Assembly (NCBI RefSeq): GCF_001437605.1
Contig: NZ_JQCQ01000005.1
Span: 1 to 64,000 of the forward strand
Direction of reading: 5' to 3'
DNA length: 64,000 nt
Origin: Pediococcus argentinicus
Lineage (GTDB): Bacteria > Bacillota > Bacilli > Lactobacillales > Lactobacillaceae
The notes below the pieces were generated by a model. It saw only the letters and a list, made by a program, of their open reading frames with translations, had not been told where the DNA came from and searched no databases. This document shows, piece after piece, positions 46,239 to 54,938 of this stretch (its first letter is position 1; each line of letters opens with the position of its first letter). Position numbers and translations under genes: made by a program.

Positions 46239-47003
46239 TTATTTCTCATGAAAACTCACCGTCCCAGCCAAAATTGGCACAACGTTCTCAGACGTTTTCA
46301 AAACCAGTGCTCCATCATCTCTAAAATCAGCCACTCGACCGACTAAATGCTGATCATTCAAATCGACTTCAACCATTTGTTGATACATCGTTGATAATTC
46401 TTTATAGTCATTTAACCAGCTATCATTCTGTTCTGAATGGTAGCTTTTTTTAATTCCATCTAAAACTTGCGTTATGAATTTTTGATTATTATCAGCCGAA
46501 ACATTTTCAGATAGATTAATTGCAATGGATTCCAACTCTGCAGGAACAGATTGTTTAGAGATATTAATACCAAAACCAATCACTAACCCGATAATTTGAT
46601 TGTTGAGATTTGTAACAAGTTCACACAGAATTCCACCAAGTTTTTTCCGATTTAAAATTAGATCATTGACCCACTTTAATTTCACATCACTTTGATAAAC
46701 TTCGTTCAAAGTCTGAGCGATAACTGTCGCGGTTTGCATCGTGATTGCTCCGGGGTTAATCGGTACCATATTAGAGATTGGAAAAATAATCGAACAGTAC
46801 AAACCACTCTGATCACCACTCCATTTTCGAGCATGTGACCCATAGCCACCGGTCTGTTGATCAGCGATCAAAACTGCATTTTTCTCGACTTTGCCATCTT
46901 CCAACCACTGCTTAGCGGTTTTATTGGTTGATTCAATTTCATCAAAAAAATAAAAGTCAAAGCTTGGTAGTGCCCTTTGTAGCTGCTCTTGATTGAACTC
47001 CAT
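46239..47003 (-). CDS. Biotin--[acetyl-CoA-carboxylase] ligase
   Basis: Attaches biotin to acetyl-CoA carboxylase carrier protein. This is a short form of 254 aa without the BirA DNA-binding domain. The catalytic domain shows ESTN, the biotinoyl-AMP loop in the variant form GGYGSHARKW, KWVNDLIL and KLGGILCE, then a small C-terminal beta domain. The ATG after GGAGG at eight bases is preferred to one five codons upstream that overlaps the ribosome site. Confidence 0.92.
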   Translation of the reverse strand: MEFNQEQLQRALPSFDFYFFDEIESTNKTAKQWLEDGKVEKNAVLIADQQTGGYGSHARKWSGDQSGLYCSIIFPISNMVPINPGAITMQTATVIAQTLNEVYQSDVKLKWVNDLILNRKKLGGILCELVTNLNNQIIGLVIGFGINISKQSVPAELESIAINLSENVSADNNQKFITQVLDGIKKSYHSEQNDSWLNDYKELSTMYQQMVEVDLNDQHLVGRVADFRDDGALVLKTSENVVPILAGTVSFHEK

Positions 47004-47077
47004 TCGTGATTCCTCCATTGAGAACGCTTTATATTTCTGCTATCATAGACCTAATTTAAAGAAACTAGGTGGCTATA

Positions 47078-47992
47078 TTGAAACAAGGTACAACTATTTT
47101 AACATTAGATAACGGTTACCATCTTTGGTCTCATACAGATGGCGATGAAAGCTCAATTCATTTGCTCGCATTGCACGGTGGCCCTGGTGGCACACATGAA
47201 TACTGGGAAAACTTCCATGATGAACTTTTGAAACAAGGCTTGAACGTTCAAGTTCATTATTATGACCAACTTGGTTCATGGTATTCTGATCAACCAGATT
47301 ACTCTGATCCAAAGATTGCTGACAAGTACCTCACTTACGATTACTTTCTTGATGAAGTTGAAGAAGTTCGTCAAAAATTAGGAATTGATCATTTCTACTT
47401 AATCGGCCAATCATGGGGTGGCGCTTTAACAATGCTCTATGCTCTTAAGTATGGTGCACATTTGAAGGGTGCTATCATTTCATCAATGGTCGATAACATC
47501 GATGAATACCTTGAACATCAAGACGCAATCCGTGATGAAGCATTGGCTCCTGAAGATGCTAAATTCATGCGTGACTGTGAAAAGACTGGTGAATGGAACA
47601 ACGAACGTTACCAAAAATTAGTTGATGAACTAAATGCTGGTTACGTTGATCGTAAACAACCACTCGCTATTCAACATCTTGTTTCAACAATGGCAACTGA
47701 TGTTTATAACGTATTCCAAGGCGATAACGAATTCGTTGTTACTGGAAAACTAAAGGATTGGGACGTTCGTGACCAAATCCACAACATCAAAGTTCCTACC
47801 CTTTTGACATTCGGTGAACATGAAACAATGCCACTTAAGTCAGCACGTCGTATGGAACAAGATATTCCAAATGCTAAGTTAGTTACAACTCCAGATGGCG
47901 GACATCATCATATGATTGATAATGCTCCAGTTTACTTCAAACATTTGGCAGACTACCTTCGTCAAGTTGAAGATGGTACTTTTAATAAATAA
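47078..47992 (+). CDS. Proline iminopeptidase family alpha/beta hydrolase
   Basis: S33 family peptidase that removes N-terminal proline from peptides, complementing PepX. The oxyanion motif is HGGPGG, the nucleophile lies in GQSWGG (Ser about 112) and the catalytic His in GGHHHMI. The TTG start five bases after AGGTGG gives MKQGTTIL; a GTG three codons earlier (47069) overlaps the ribosome site. Monocistronic, followed by a terminator. Confidence 0.9.
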   Translation: MKQGTTILTLDNGYHLWSHTDGDESSIHLLALHGGPGGTHEYWENFHDELLKQGLNVQVHYYDQLGSWYSDQPDYSDPKIADKYLTYDYFLDEVEEVRQKLGIDHFYLIGQSWGGALTMLYALKYGAHLKGAIISSMVDNIDEYLEHQDAIRDEALAPEDAKFMRDCEKTGEWNNERYQKLVDELNAGYVDRKQPLAIQHLVSTMATDVYNVFQGDNEFVVTGKLKDWDVRDQIHNIKVPTLLTFGEHETMPLKSARRMEQDIPNAKLVTTPDGGHHHMIDNAPVYFKHLADYLRQVEDGTFNK

Positions 47993-48002
47993 TCAATTTA
48001 GA

Positions 48003-48036
48003 GGACTGAACAACACTTTGTTGTTCGGTTCTTTTT
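48003..48036 (+). terminator. Terminator after the proline iminopeptidase gene
   Basis: AGGACTGAACAAC / GTTGTTCGGTTCT with G-U pairs, followed by five T. Confidence 0.85.
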
Positions 48037-48120
48037 AATAGCATTTCTAAAAGTTATTATATTAGCAATATCTCTAATTTATAGTTATTATTATCTATAA
48101 TAAATCAAGGAGGCTTCACA

Positions 48121-48972
48121 ATGGAAAAACTTACAGATACTTATACACTAAATAACGGCGTTAAAATTCCGGTAGTTGGATTTGGTACTTGGCAATCTGC
48201 TGATGGTGACGAAGCTTATAACTCAGTTAAAGCTGCTTTGGAAGCTGGCTATCGTCATATCGATACAGCCGCTGCTTATGGTAATGAAGACAGTGTTGGA
48301 AAAGCTATTAAAGACAGTGGTATTCCTCGTCAAGACATCTTCTTAACTTCAAAATTATGGAACGTTGATCATGGTTACGAAGAAGCTAAGAAAGCTTTAG
48401 ATGCTTCTTTAGATAAATTAGGCGTAGAATATTTGGACTTATACTTAATCCATTGGCCAAACCCAGTTAAGTTCCGCGATGATTGGCAAAAACGTAACGC
48501 TGACTCATGGCGTGCAATGGAAGAAGCTTTAGATACTGGTAAAGTTCGAGCAATCGGTGTTTCTAACTTCCGTGAAAAGCATTTGGATGAATTGCTCAAG
48601 ACCGCTAAAGTTGTTCCAGCAGTTAACCAAATCTTCCTTAACCCTAGTGACATGGAAGAAGGATTAGTGGAATACAACAATAACCACGATATCCTTTCAG
48701 AAGCTTACAGCCCACTTGGCACTGGTAAGATCTTCCAAATCAAGGAACTCAAGGATATTGCTGACAAGTACAACAAGAGCGTTGCCCAAGTAGTACTTCG
48801 TTGGTCACTTCAAAATGGTTTCTTGCCATTACCAAAATCCGTTCATGCTGATCGTATCAAACAAAATACTGAAATCTTTGATTTTGAGCTTTCAGAAGCT
48901 GACATGAAAACGATTGATGGTTTCCATGGCGTTGCTGGTTTAGCTCAAAACCCTGACGAAACAACTTTCTAA
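48121..48972 (+). CDS. Aldo/keto reductase
   Basis: NADPH-dependent reductase of the AKR5-like group, 283 aa. The full catalytic tetrad is present: Asp48, Tyr53, Lys78 and His111 in HIDTAAAYGN, TSKLWN and LIHWP. The NADPH site is at the C-terminal LPKSVHADRIKQN. Substrates are probably small aldehydes or dicarbonyls. AAGGAGG lies eight bases before the ATG. Confidence 0.94.
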   Translation: MEKLTDTYTLNNGVKIPVVGFGTWQSADGDEAYNSVKAALEAGYRHIDTAAAYGNEDSVGKAIKDSGIPRQDIFLTSKLWNVDHGYEEAKKALDASLDKLGVEYLDLYLIHWPNPVKFRDDWQKRNADSWRAMEEALDTGKVRAIGVSNFREKHLDELLKTAKVVPAVNQIFLNPSDMEEGLVEYNNNHDILSEAYSPLGTGKIFQIKELKDIADKYNKSVAQVVLRWSLQNGFLPLPKSVHADRIKQNTEIFDFELSEADMKTIDGFHGVAGLAQNPDETTF

Positions 48973-48987
48973 AATAAATAATCAAAC

Positions 48988-49020
48988 TAAAGCCATAGCT
49001 CACATTGAGTTATGGTTTTT
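48988..49020 (+). terminator. Terminator after the aldo/keto reductase gene
   Basis: AAGCCATAGCTCA / TGAGTTATGGTTT with one G-U, followed by T run. Confidence 0.85.
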
Positions 49021-49083
49021 ATTGACTCTTATACTATACGTCGTATAATATGAATTGTTAAATAATATTAGGAGGAGAAAGGT

Positions 49084-49464
49084 ATGAATATTCAATTAAC
49101 CAGTGAAGTCCTCGATGGTTTAGTTTTATCACTCCTTACCCATCAGGATTACTACGGATATGCAATCACCCAAGAAATTCAGAAGAAGTTTCAAATTTCT
49201 GAATCAACCTTGTATCCTGTCCTACGGCGTTTAAAAGCTAAAAAATGGCTAACAACCTATGACCAACCATTTCAAGGACGAAATCGGCGATACTACAAGA
49301 TTACTAAAAGTGGTTATCAACAATTTCAAGCAATTCTAGAAGCTTGGAAAAAATACGATCAAAATATCAACGAGATTTTTAACAATACCGAAAGTGAGGC
49401 AAAAGAAAATGATCAAGCAGGACTACATCAACGAACTCAAAACCAATCTCCATGGACTGAGTAA
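49084..49464 (+). CDS. PadR family transcriptional regulator
   Basis: Winged-helix regulator of 126 aa, with the PadR core GLVLSLLTHQDYYGYAI and LYPVLRRL, and a short C-terminal helix. AGGAGG precedes the ATG. It overlaps the DUF1700 gene by 56 nt and heads a PadR-DUF1700-DUF4097 cluster, an arrangement associated with envelope stress in Firmicutes. Confidence 0.92.
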   Translation: MNIQLTSEVLDGLVLSLLTHQDYYGYAITQEIQKKFQISESTLYPVLRRLKAKKWLTTYDQPFQGRNRRYYKITKSGYQQFQAILEAWKKYDQNINEIFNNTESEAKENDQAGLHQRTQNQSPWTE

Positions 49465-50068
49465 TGGTGAAATTAATGAAGCAGCTGAATTTTATTTAGA
49501 ATATATGGAGGATGGTCACCTAGATTCACGTGCTGCAATTGTTGACAAGCTGGGCACTCCTAAACAATTAGCACGTAAAATTATGGCAGATTATTCTATC
49601 AAATCAGATGTTTCAGAAACAAGTACCCAGAATAACCATCAAGAAAAAACTCCTAAGTCACCAAAAACTAATTCAGCAACTATTTGGATTATTATTTTAG
49701 CTTTACTCTCTACGCCCGTAACGATTCCACTCGCTATCATGGTTGCTGTATTTGTCTTTGTTGCAATTTTATTAGGCGGTGTTGCGGTTGTAGTAATTTG
49801 CGCTTTATATTTCTCAGCGGTCATGGTTGGATTAAAGTTCATTCAGATAAGTTCAGCCCTCCTAGTCACTAAAATGTTTGCCGGACTATTTTATTTGGGA
49901 ACAGGTCTGATTATTCTTGGAATTGCTATCTTAATTATCCCAGTTGTTTACACCGTCATTAGTTGGGTTATCCAAGAGCTTACAGTCTTTATCAAATTTA
50001 TTTATCGTAAGATTTCACGCAAGTCAAACCAAAACGGAGGTCCCCACTATGAAGAAAATAACCATTAG
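49409..50068 (+). CDS. DUF1700 family membrane protein
   Basis: 219 aa. The N-terminal soluble DUF1700 part (about 1-60) contains the HGLSNGEINEAAEFYLEYMED and DKLGTPKQLARKI segments; the rest has several hydrophobic helices (about 92-125, 135-195) and a basic tail. GAGG lies nine bases before the ATG chosen; a GTG five codons upstream is in frame but precedes it. It partners the PadR repressor and the DUF4097 protein. Confidence 0.88.
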   Translation: MIKQDYINELKTNLHGLSNGEINEAAEFYLEYMEDGHLDSRAAIVDKLGTPKQLARKIMADYSIKSDVSETSTQNNHQEKTPKSPKTNSATIWIIILALLSTPVTIPLAIMVAVFVFVAILLGGVAVVVICALYFSAVMVGLKFIQISSALLVTKMFAGLFYLGTGLIILGIAILIIPVVYTVISWVIQELTVFIKFIYRKISRKSNQNGGPHYEENNH

Positions 50069-50867
50069 AATCAGTGTAATCATCTTAACAATAGGCTGCA
50101 TTCTAGCTCTAATTGGCTGGTTTAAAGGTGGCAGACAGAAACTATTACACATGGGCGGCGATCCCAGCTTAGCTCAAAATAAGAAAACTGAGCATAACTT
50201 GAACTCATTTAATAAAATCAATGCCACATTGAGTACTTATAGCTTAAAAATAAGATCTGGCAATGAATTTAAAATTCAGACTAAAGGTATTGACCCAAAG
50301 CGGTTAAAATATTCCGTTAATGATAACCAACTGGAGTTAAAACAAAGTGAGACGAAAAGCTCTTTCATATTCGATAGAATATCTATTTTTGACACTAATC
50401 AAACGGTTACTATTACCGTCCCCAAAAATACTAAGTTAAAATCAGGATCAATAAATACTGAAAGTGGTGACTTTTCAATAGATCAAATGAACTTTGATGC
50501 ACTCAAAGTTCAATTATCCGATGGAAACTTTCATAGTAAAAACAGTTCATTAAATAATGCTGTTTTGCATTCTAGTGATGACGGAGATATTAATTTTACT
50601 GATACAGCATTAAATAACTTCAAAGCAACCTTAAATGATGGCGATTTTTCAATGAAAAAAGGATCATTTAAGAATAATAATTCCATTTCATCTAACGATG
50701 GTGGTATTACTATTTATAATATTCCAGACGCCGAATATCATTTAACAAATGACGATGGTGCAAACTACCTTTTTGGTAAGTCTAAAGATCATTACATTTC
50801 CAGTAAAAATACCAATGCTAACAAGGTCTTCATTAATAACAATGATGGCGACAATACCGTCAAGTAA
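50049..50867 (+). CDS. DUF4097 family extracytoplasmic protein
   Basis: One N-terminal helix (about 5-25) anchors a right-handed beta structure of DUF4097 type: repeated strands with the ESGDFSI, LSDGNF, SSDDGDINF and LNDGDFSM pattern, an imperfect repeat of about 20 residues. GGAGG precedes the ATG, which overlaps the DUF1700 gene by 20 nt. Probably an envelope sensor or scaffold; the function is not known. Confidence 0.88.
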   Translation: MKKITIRISVIILTIGCILALIGWFKGGRQKLLHMGGDPSLAQNKKTEHNLNSFNKINATLSTYSLKIRSGNEFKIQTKGIDPKRLKYSVNDNQLELKQSETKSSFIFDRISIFDTNQTVTITVPKNTKLKSGSINTESGDFSIDQMNFDALKVQLSDGNFHSKNSSLNNAVLHSSDDGDINFTDTALNNFKATLNDGDFSMKKGSFKNNNSISSNDGGITIYNIPDAEYHLTNDDGANYLFGKSKDHYISSKNTNANKVFINNNDGDNTVK

Positions 50868-50869
50868 CT

Positions 50870-50907
50870 AAAAAAACGGCACAGACTTACTGTCTGAGTC
50901 GTTTTTT
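50870..50907. terminator. Bidirectional terminator
   Basis: AAAAAACG.ACAGA and TGTCT.CGTTTTTT arms with an internal loop; serves the PadR cluster and the convergent OYE gene. Confidence 0.8.
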
Positions 50908-50912
50908 CACAT

Positions 50913-52085
50913 CTAGAACTTTTCCCATGGAGCAACTGAATCCATAAAGTTTGCTGCTGGATCTTTTTCGGTTGATAATCCAGCGATTGGACGGAAGACC
51001 GTTGTTAGGAAATCCCAGAGTGGTGATGGAATTGCTAATTCTTCTACATCACTTGGTGACAACTTGTAACGGATACTCCCTTCATCATCTGAAAGAATTT
51101 TTTCAACCCACTTTGGTTCACGAATTAATTCACGGCCAATGGCAGTGAACTCAAATTCATCAGTTGATTTGCTGGCATCGGCTGGAGTTTCAACTCCACC
51201 AACAACCATCAAAGGAATCTTGCCATTCAAGGCTGCTTTAATCTTTTGGTTGATTGGTTCTTGATCATCTTTATTATTCAATGAAGTCCGCCAAACATTA
51301 CCCATTGAAACATGAAGATAGTGAATACCTGAATCTGCCAGTTTAGGAACAAATTGTAAAGTATCCTCTAAATGGATTCCAGGATTTTCAATTTCTTCAG
51401 GTGAAATACGGTAGCCAATAATAAAGTCTTTTTTACCGCTATTTTTAACGACACGTTGTAATTCTTTGATGATTGCAAGTGGAAAACGCATCCGATTCTC
51501 TAAACTCCCACCCCATTCATCAGTACGTTGGTTTGAATTAGGTGAGAAGAACTGTTGGATTAAGTACGTATTAGCACCATGGATTTCAACACCATCAAAA
51601 CCTGCTTGAATAGCACGTTTGGTTGCACTACCAAAGTCTGAAATCACTTGATTAATTTCTTCCACAGTCATTTCTTGTGGTATTTCTAAACCTGGACGTT
51701 CGGCTCTAATTGCGCTTGCACTACGTGGTTGTTCCCCGCGTAAAATTTTAGAAGTTGTCATACGACCAGCATTGAATATTTGTAAAACTGCTTTAGTACC
51801 ATTTGATTTCATAGCTTGAGCTAATTTTGAAAGTTGTGGTAAGACAGCATCTTTGCTAGCTGACAATTCACCTTCAAAACCTTTACCTAAGTCAGATACG
51901 TTGGCACAACCAGTGATTTCCATCCCGATTCCACCTGAACGTAAACGGTAGTACTCGATTTCATCATTCGTTACAATTCCGTTCTCAAACGAACTCATTT
52001 CTGTCATTGGAGCCATCACAATCCGATTCTTGATGGTTACTCCGTTATTTAATGTAAATGGTGTTAAAAAATTATATTTTGCCAT
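50913..52085 (-). CDS. NADH:flavin oxidoreductase, old yellow enzyme family
   Basis: FMN-dependent ene-reductase of 390 aa, TIM barrel. Visible are KNRIVMAPMTE near the start, the HGANTYLIQQFFSPNSNQR substrate/FMN segment, the EWGGSLENRMRF motif and the VVGGVETPADA phosphate-binding region. No C-terminal Fe-S/NAD domain, so it is the short YqjM-type class. AGGAG ribosome site. Confidence 0.92.
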   Translation of the reverse strand: MAKYNFLTPFTLNNGVTIKNRIVMAPMTEMSSFENGIVTNDEIEYYRLRSGGIGMEITGCANVSDLGKGFEGELSASKDAVLPQLSKLAQAMKSNGTKAVLQIFNAGRMTTSKILRGEQPRSASAIRAERPGLEIPQEMTVEEINQVISDFGSATKRAIQAGFDGVEIHGANTYLIQQFFSPNSNQRTDEWGGSLENRMRFPLAIIKELQRVVKNSGKKDFIIGYRISPEEIENPGIHLEDTLQFVPKLADSGIHYLHVSMGNVWRTSLNNKDDQEPINQKIKAALNGKIPLMVVGGVETPADASKSTDEFEFTAIGRELIREPKWVEKILSDDEGSIRYKLSPSDVEELAIPSPLWDFLTTVFRPIAGLSTEKDPAANFMDSVAPWEKF

Positions 52086-52150
52086 TTGATCATCTCCTCA
52101 TTTGTTAATCCTATCACAAGCCAATTTATTTTTGGGGATTTGAGGTACCC

Positions 52151-52190
52151 AAAAAGAGTGAGCATTCTATTATGAACACTCACTCTTATT
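52151..52190. terminator. Terminator after the ABC-F gene
   Basis: AAGAGTGAG..TTC / GAA..CTCACTCTT, about 14 bp, with an A run on the left that is a T run for the minus-strand gene. Confidence 0.85.
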
Positions 52191-52196
52191 TGATGT

Positions 52197-53750
52197 TTAT
52201 TTAGCGCGATCCAATCGCAATTTTTCAACGTTAATTTCTTTATCAATCCAAGTACTATAGAAACTATCCTCATGAGATACAACAATTAAGTTACCCTTGA
52301 AGCGTTGTAATGCTTCGCCAAGAGCACGCTTTGTTTCGTCATCCAAATGATTAGTAGGTTCATCCATGATTAGGAAATTAGATTCAATCAACTCTAGTAA
52401 AGCTAGTTTGACCTTCGTTTGTTCCCCACCACTTAATAAATGCATGGGCTTGATTGTATCAGCTGCATTAATTCCACATTTAGCTAACTTAGTGCGGATT
52501 GTTTTAGGTAGCATAGTTGGATATTTAGCTTGAATCGTTTCCAGTGGCGTTAACTTTGGATTATCCCAAGTTAATTCTTGACTGAAGTAGTTGACCTTAG
52601 CTGAAGGTGAAAAACTTGCTGAACCGTCTAAAGCAGGAATCAAACCTAAAATACTTTTAATCAAAGTTGATTTACCCGCACCGTTAAATCCAGAAAATGC
52701 GACTTTTTCGCCCGCCGTCATACTGAATGTAACGGGTTCAAGTAATTGTTTCTTACCATAACCAACTGCCAACTTAGTAACTGCAACAGCATTCTGTGAA
52801 CCAGTTTCCAAGTATGGAAAATCAAAGTGACCCTGAATATTTTCACTAGGTGGATCAATCTTTTCCATCCGGTTCAACATCTTTTCACGAGACTTAGCCA
52901 TTGTAGAACGTTGACCAGCCTTATTCTTACGGATAAAGTTTTCAGCTTTTTCAATTACAACTTGTTGTTTTTCAAAGGCTTTTAACTGAGTCTCTTTACG
53001 AGCATCCTTTTGACGCATAGCTGATTGGAAATCACCACGATATTTAGTAATTTGGTTAAATGCCACATCACAAATACAGTTAGTAACCTTCTGTAAAAAG
53101 TCGTAATCATGGGAAATAACCATGAAGGCACCTTCAAAACCATTTAGATAATCAGCCAACCATGAAATGTGAGCTGTATCCAAATAGTTAGTTGGTTCAT
53201 CCAAAATTAAAACGTCTGGGTTTTGTAAAAGTAATTTAGCCAAAATAATCTTTGAACGTTGGCCACCACTCATTTCACTAACAATATGATCTTTACCAAT
53301 ATCGTCTAAACCTAATCCGGTCATAACCCGATTAATTTCCGTATCGATATCGTAAAAGTTATTCGCATCTAGATTTTCTTGGAGACGACCAGCCTTTTCA
53401 AGTAACTTATCGTCCAAATTTTCAGCATACTTGGCATAGTATTCTTCCATTAAGTCACGTTGCTTGAATAATTCAGCGTAAGCCGTTGTTAGAAACTCGT
53501 ATAGCGTATCGTTCTTTGGAATATCAGCGTACTGATCCAAATAACCGTAAGTTACTTTATTTTGCCAAATGACACGTCCTTTATCTGGTAAAGTTGCTCC
53601 GGTTAAAATCTTAATCAACGTACTTTTTCCAGCACCATTTTGGCCCACAATTCCCATGTGGTCTTCTCTATTCAGTTCAAAGTTCGCATCTTCATACAAT
53701 TGCTTATCAGCAAAACTATGACTCAGATGCTCTACAGATAGTAAACTCAT
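52197..53750 (-). CDS. ABC-F family ATPase
   Basis: Cytosolic protein of 517 aa with two ABC domains (Walker A GQNGAGKST and GFNGAGKST; signatures MSGGQRSK and LSGGEQTK; DEPTN in both) joined by a charged P-site-tRNA-interaction linker (about 235-300). No membrane part. It acts on the ribosome; whether it is a housekeeping factor or an antibiotic protection protein cannot be decided. The start gives MSLLSVEHLSHSF, the usual ABC-F start; a longer open frame is unsupported. Confidence 0.93.
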   Translation of the reverse strand: MSLLSVEHLSHSFADKQLYEDANFELNREDHMGIVGQNGAGKSTLIKILTGATLPDKGRVIWQNKVTYGYLDQYADIPKNDTLYEFLTTAYAELFKQRDLMEEYYAKYAENLDDKLLEKAGRLQENLDANNFYDIDTEINRVMTGLGLDDIGKDHIVSEMSGGQRSKIILAKLLLQNPDVLILDEPTNYLDTAHISWLADYLNGFEGAFMVISHDYDFLQKVTNCICDVAFNQITKYRGDFQSAMRQKDARKETQLKAFEKQQVVIEKAENFIRKNKAGQRSTMAKSREKMLNRMEKIDPPSENIQGHFDFPYLETGSQNAVAVTKLAVGYGKKQLLEPVTFSMTAGEKVAFSGFNGAGKSTLIKSILGLIPALDGSASFSPSAKVNYFSQELTWDNPKLTPLETIQAKYPTMLPKTIRTKLAKCGINAADTIKPMHLLSGGEQTKVKLALLELIESNFLIMDEPTNHLDDETKRALGEALQRFKGNLIVVSHEDSFYSTWIDKEINVEKLRLDRAK

Positions 53751-53866
53751 CTTAAATCTCTTTTCATTACATAAATTGTCTAATAACCACCCTACCATGC
53801 TGAACACCAACGCGTCAAACAAATCATGTGCTATACTAATTTGGAAGATTTAGAGGAGGATTTAAC

Positions 53867-54241
53867 ATGAATATTCGTGACATTGATCATATTACTATCA
53901 CCGTTTCAGACGTTGCTCGTAGCGAGCGCTTCTACCATGAAGTTTTTGATATGCCAATTTTGGAAGATACTGAACACCCAGGTGTAATGGCCGGCAAGCA
54001 AAGAATCTACTTTGTACTGTCAGATAATCAACCAAAGTTCCACGCTGACAAACCAACTACTGGTGCCATCGACCTTTGTGTCATCGCTAAAGATCCCATG
54101 GAAAGCATTGTAAATCACCTCAAAAGCTATTTCGTACCTATTTTAGAAGGCCCTTCTAAAAAAGAAGCCGCTCATGGGGAAGTAACTTCAATTATTATTC
54201 AGGATCCAGATAAGAATTTGATTGAGGTGGCAAATTACTAG
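53867..54241 (+). CDS. VOC family (glyoxalase-fold) protein
   Basis: 124-aa metal-binding vicinal oxygen chelate protein with two beta-alpha-beta modules: DIDHITITVSD (His8) and IDLCVIA, ending KNLIEVANY with the Glu ligand. It is related to glyoxalase I, fosfomycin or dioxygenase families; the substrate is unknown. GGAGGA ribosome site. The G of its TAG stop codon is the first base of a tandem array of dispersed repeats. Confidence 0.88.
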   Translation: MNIRDIDHITITVSDVARSERFYHEVFDMPILEDTEHPGVMAGKQRIYFVLSDNQPKFHADKPTTGAIDLCVIAKDPMESIVNHLKSYFVPILEGPSKKEAAHGEVTSIIIQDPDKNLIEVANY

Positions 54242-54366
54242 AGAGTGAGACATCCCGGGTTACTTTTGAGCAATAACAGCTAATTAGCGAATATTCATGC
54301 TTTTCGAATATTTGATAATTTGTAGTTATGCGCAGAAAGTTGGGATGGCGAGCTCGTTTTCGATTA
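54241..54366 (+). repeat. Structured intergenic repeat, tandem copy E1
   Basis: First of three tandem units in the gene-free stretch from 54242 to 55220. The unit starts GAGAGTGAGAC at the stop codon of the VOC gene. Outer stem CATCCC (54251-54256)/GGGATG (54342-54347); second stem ATAAC (54273-54277)/GTTAT (54325-54329), where other copies have ATAGC/GCTAT; apical GAATATTC/GAATATTT. Confidence 0.8.
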
Positions 54367-54490
54367 GAGAGTGAAACAAACCGGGAGGTTTCGAGTATAG
54401 CATAGGACTGGAAGTATTCCCCGAATTTGGGAATGGTTTCAGTTCGTAGCTAAACGGAGAAAGCTGGTTTGTGGAGCTCGTTTTCGATTA
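54367..54490 (+). repeat. Structured intergenic repeat, tandem copy E2
   Basis: Middle unit, of a different subtype closer to copies A, B and D (it has GAGTATAGCATAGG and GTAGCTAA). Outer stem ACAAACC (54376-54382)/GGTTTGT (54466-54472), apical ATTCCC/GGGAAT. Same ends as E1. Confidence 0.8.
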
Positions 54491-54610
54491 GAGAGTGAGA
54501 CATCCCGGGTAGCTTTTGAGTAATAACAGCGAATTAGCGAATATTCATGCTTCACGAATATTTGATGATTTGTAGTTATACGCAGAAAGTTGGGATGGAG
54601 AACTCGTTTT
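54491..54610 (+). repeat. Structured intergenic repeat, tandem copy E3
   Basis: Close to E1 (a handful of substitutions, several compensatory) but ending AACTCGTTTT where the next sequence is unrelated. It is followed within 16 nt by the terminator of the par remnant. Confidence 0.8.
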
Positions 54611-54625
54611 ATAACAAAATAGTGT

Positions 54626-54663
54626 AAAAAAAGACCCCAACTACCGCAAATAGTTGGGGTCTT
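54626..54663 (-). terminator. Terminator of a par-type antisense RNA remnant
   Basis: GACCCCAACTA / TAGTTGGGGTC, 7-nt loop, with seven T on the minus strand. It is homologous to the terminator at 55108 and is directly followed by the 15-nt par repeat. Confidence 0.8.
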
Positions 54664-54678
54664 GATGTATATGTTTGC
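54664..54678 (+). repeat. par direct repeat, copy 1
   Basis: GATGTATATGTTTGC, identical to copies at 54968 and 55146. Here it sits between the terminator and the toxin remnant and contains its start codon. Confidence 0.85.
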
Positions 54679-54760
54679 AGCTCTTATCTCGCCACTTCTT
54701 ATAGCTTTAAATAGCCCATTGTTTAACTACTGGTTGAATAATAGAAAAAATAAGAAGTAA
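54671..54760 (+). pseudogene. Fst-like toxin copy without promoter or ribosome site
   Basis: An intact 29-codon frame homologous to the toxin at 54975: starts MFAALISPLLIAL and ends with FNYWLNN and a basic tail. Upstream there is only the terminator and the 15-nt repeat, with no ribosome site or promoter, so it is probably silent. It looks like the product of recombination between the antisense-side and toxin-side repeats of two adjacent par loci. Downstream it has no matching terminator. Confidence 0.7.
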
Positions 54761-54909
54761 TAAAGATTAAGGCAACATCAACCCATACATAAATATTAAC
54801 ACGTCCAGCCCTATCTTGCCACGGCTTTTGAGGGATAAGATATACGCAAAAACACTCTATTTTATTTTTCATTTAACAAAATTTAATAATATAAATGACC
54901 TGTAAATAT

Positions 54910-54918
54910 TGATACAAT
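54910..54918 (+). promoter_or_regulatory. Toxin mRNA promoter (extended -10)
   Basis: TGATACAAT is an extended -10 box 57 nt before the toxin ATG; no clear -35. Confidence 0.6.
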
Positions 54919-54938
54919 AGGAAAGTTGCCTTGCCTCA

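Noticed and set aside
46052-46324. A 90-codon plus-strand frame between the ABC operon and the biotin ligase gene
   Set aside because: It runs across the terminator and into the antisense of the ligase gene and has no ribosome site.
54241-54610. A CRISPR array, because of the regular 124-126 bp spacing
   Set aside because: Only three units, no short identical repeats with unique spacers, no cas genes, and single copies of the same family occur elsewhere.
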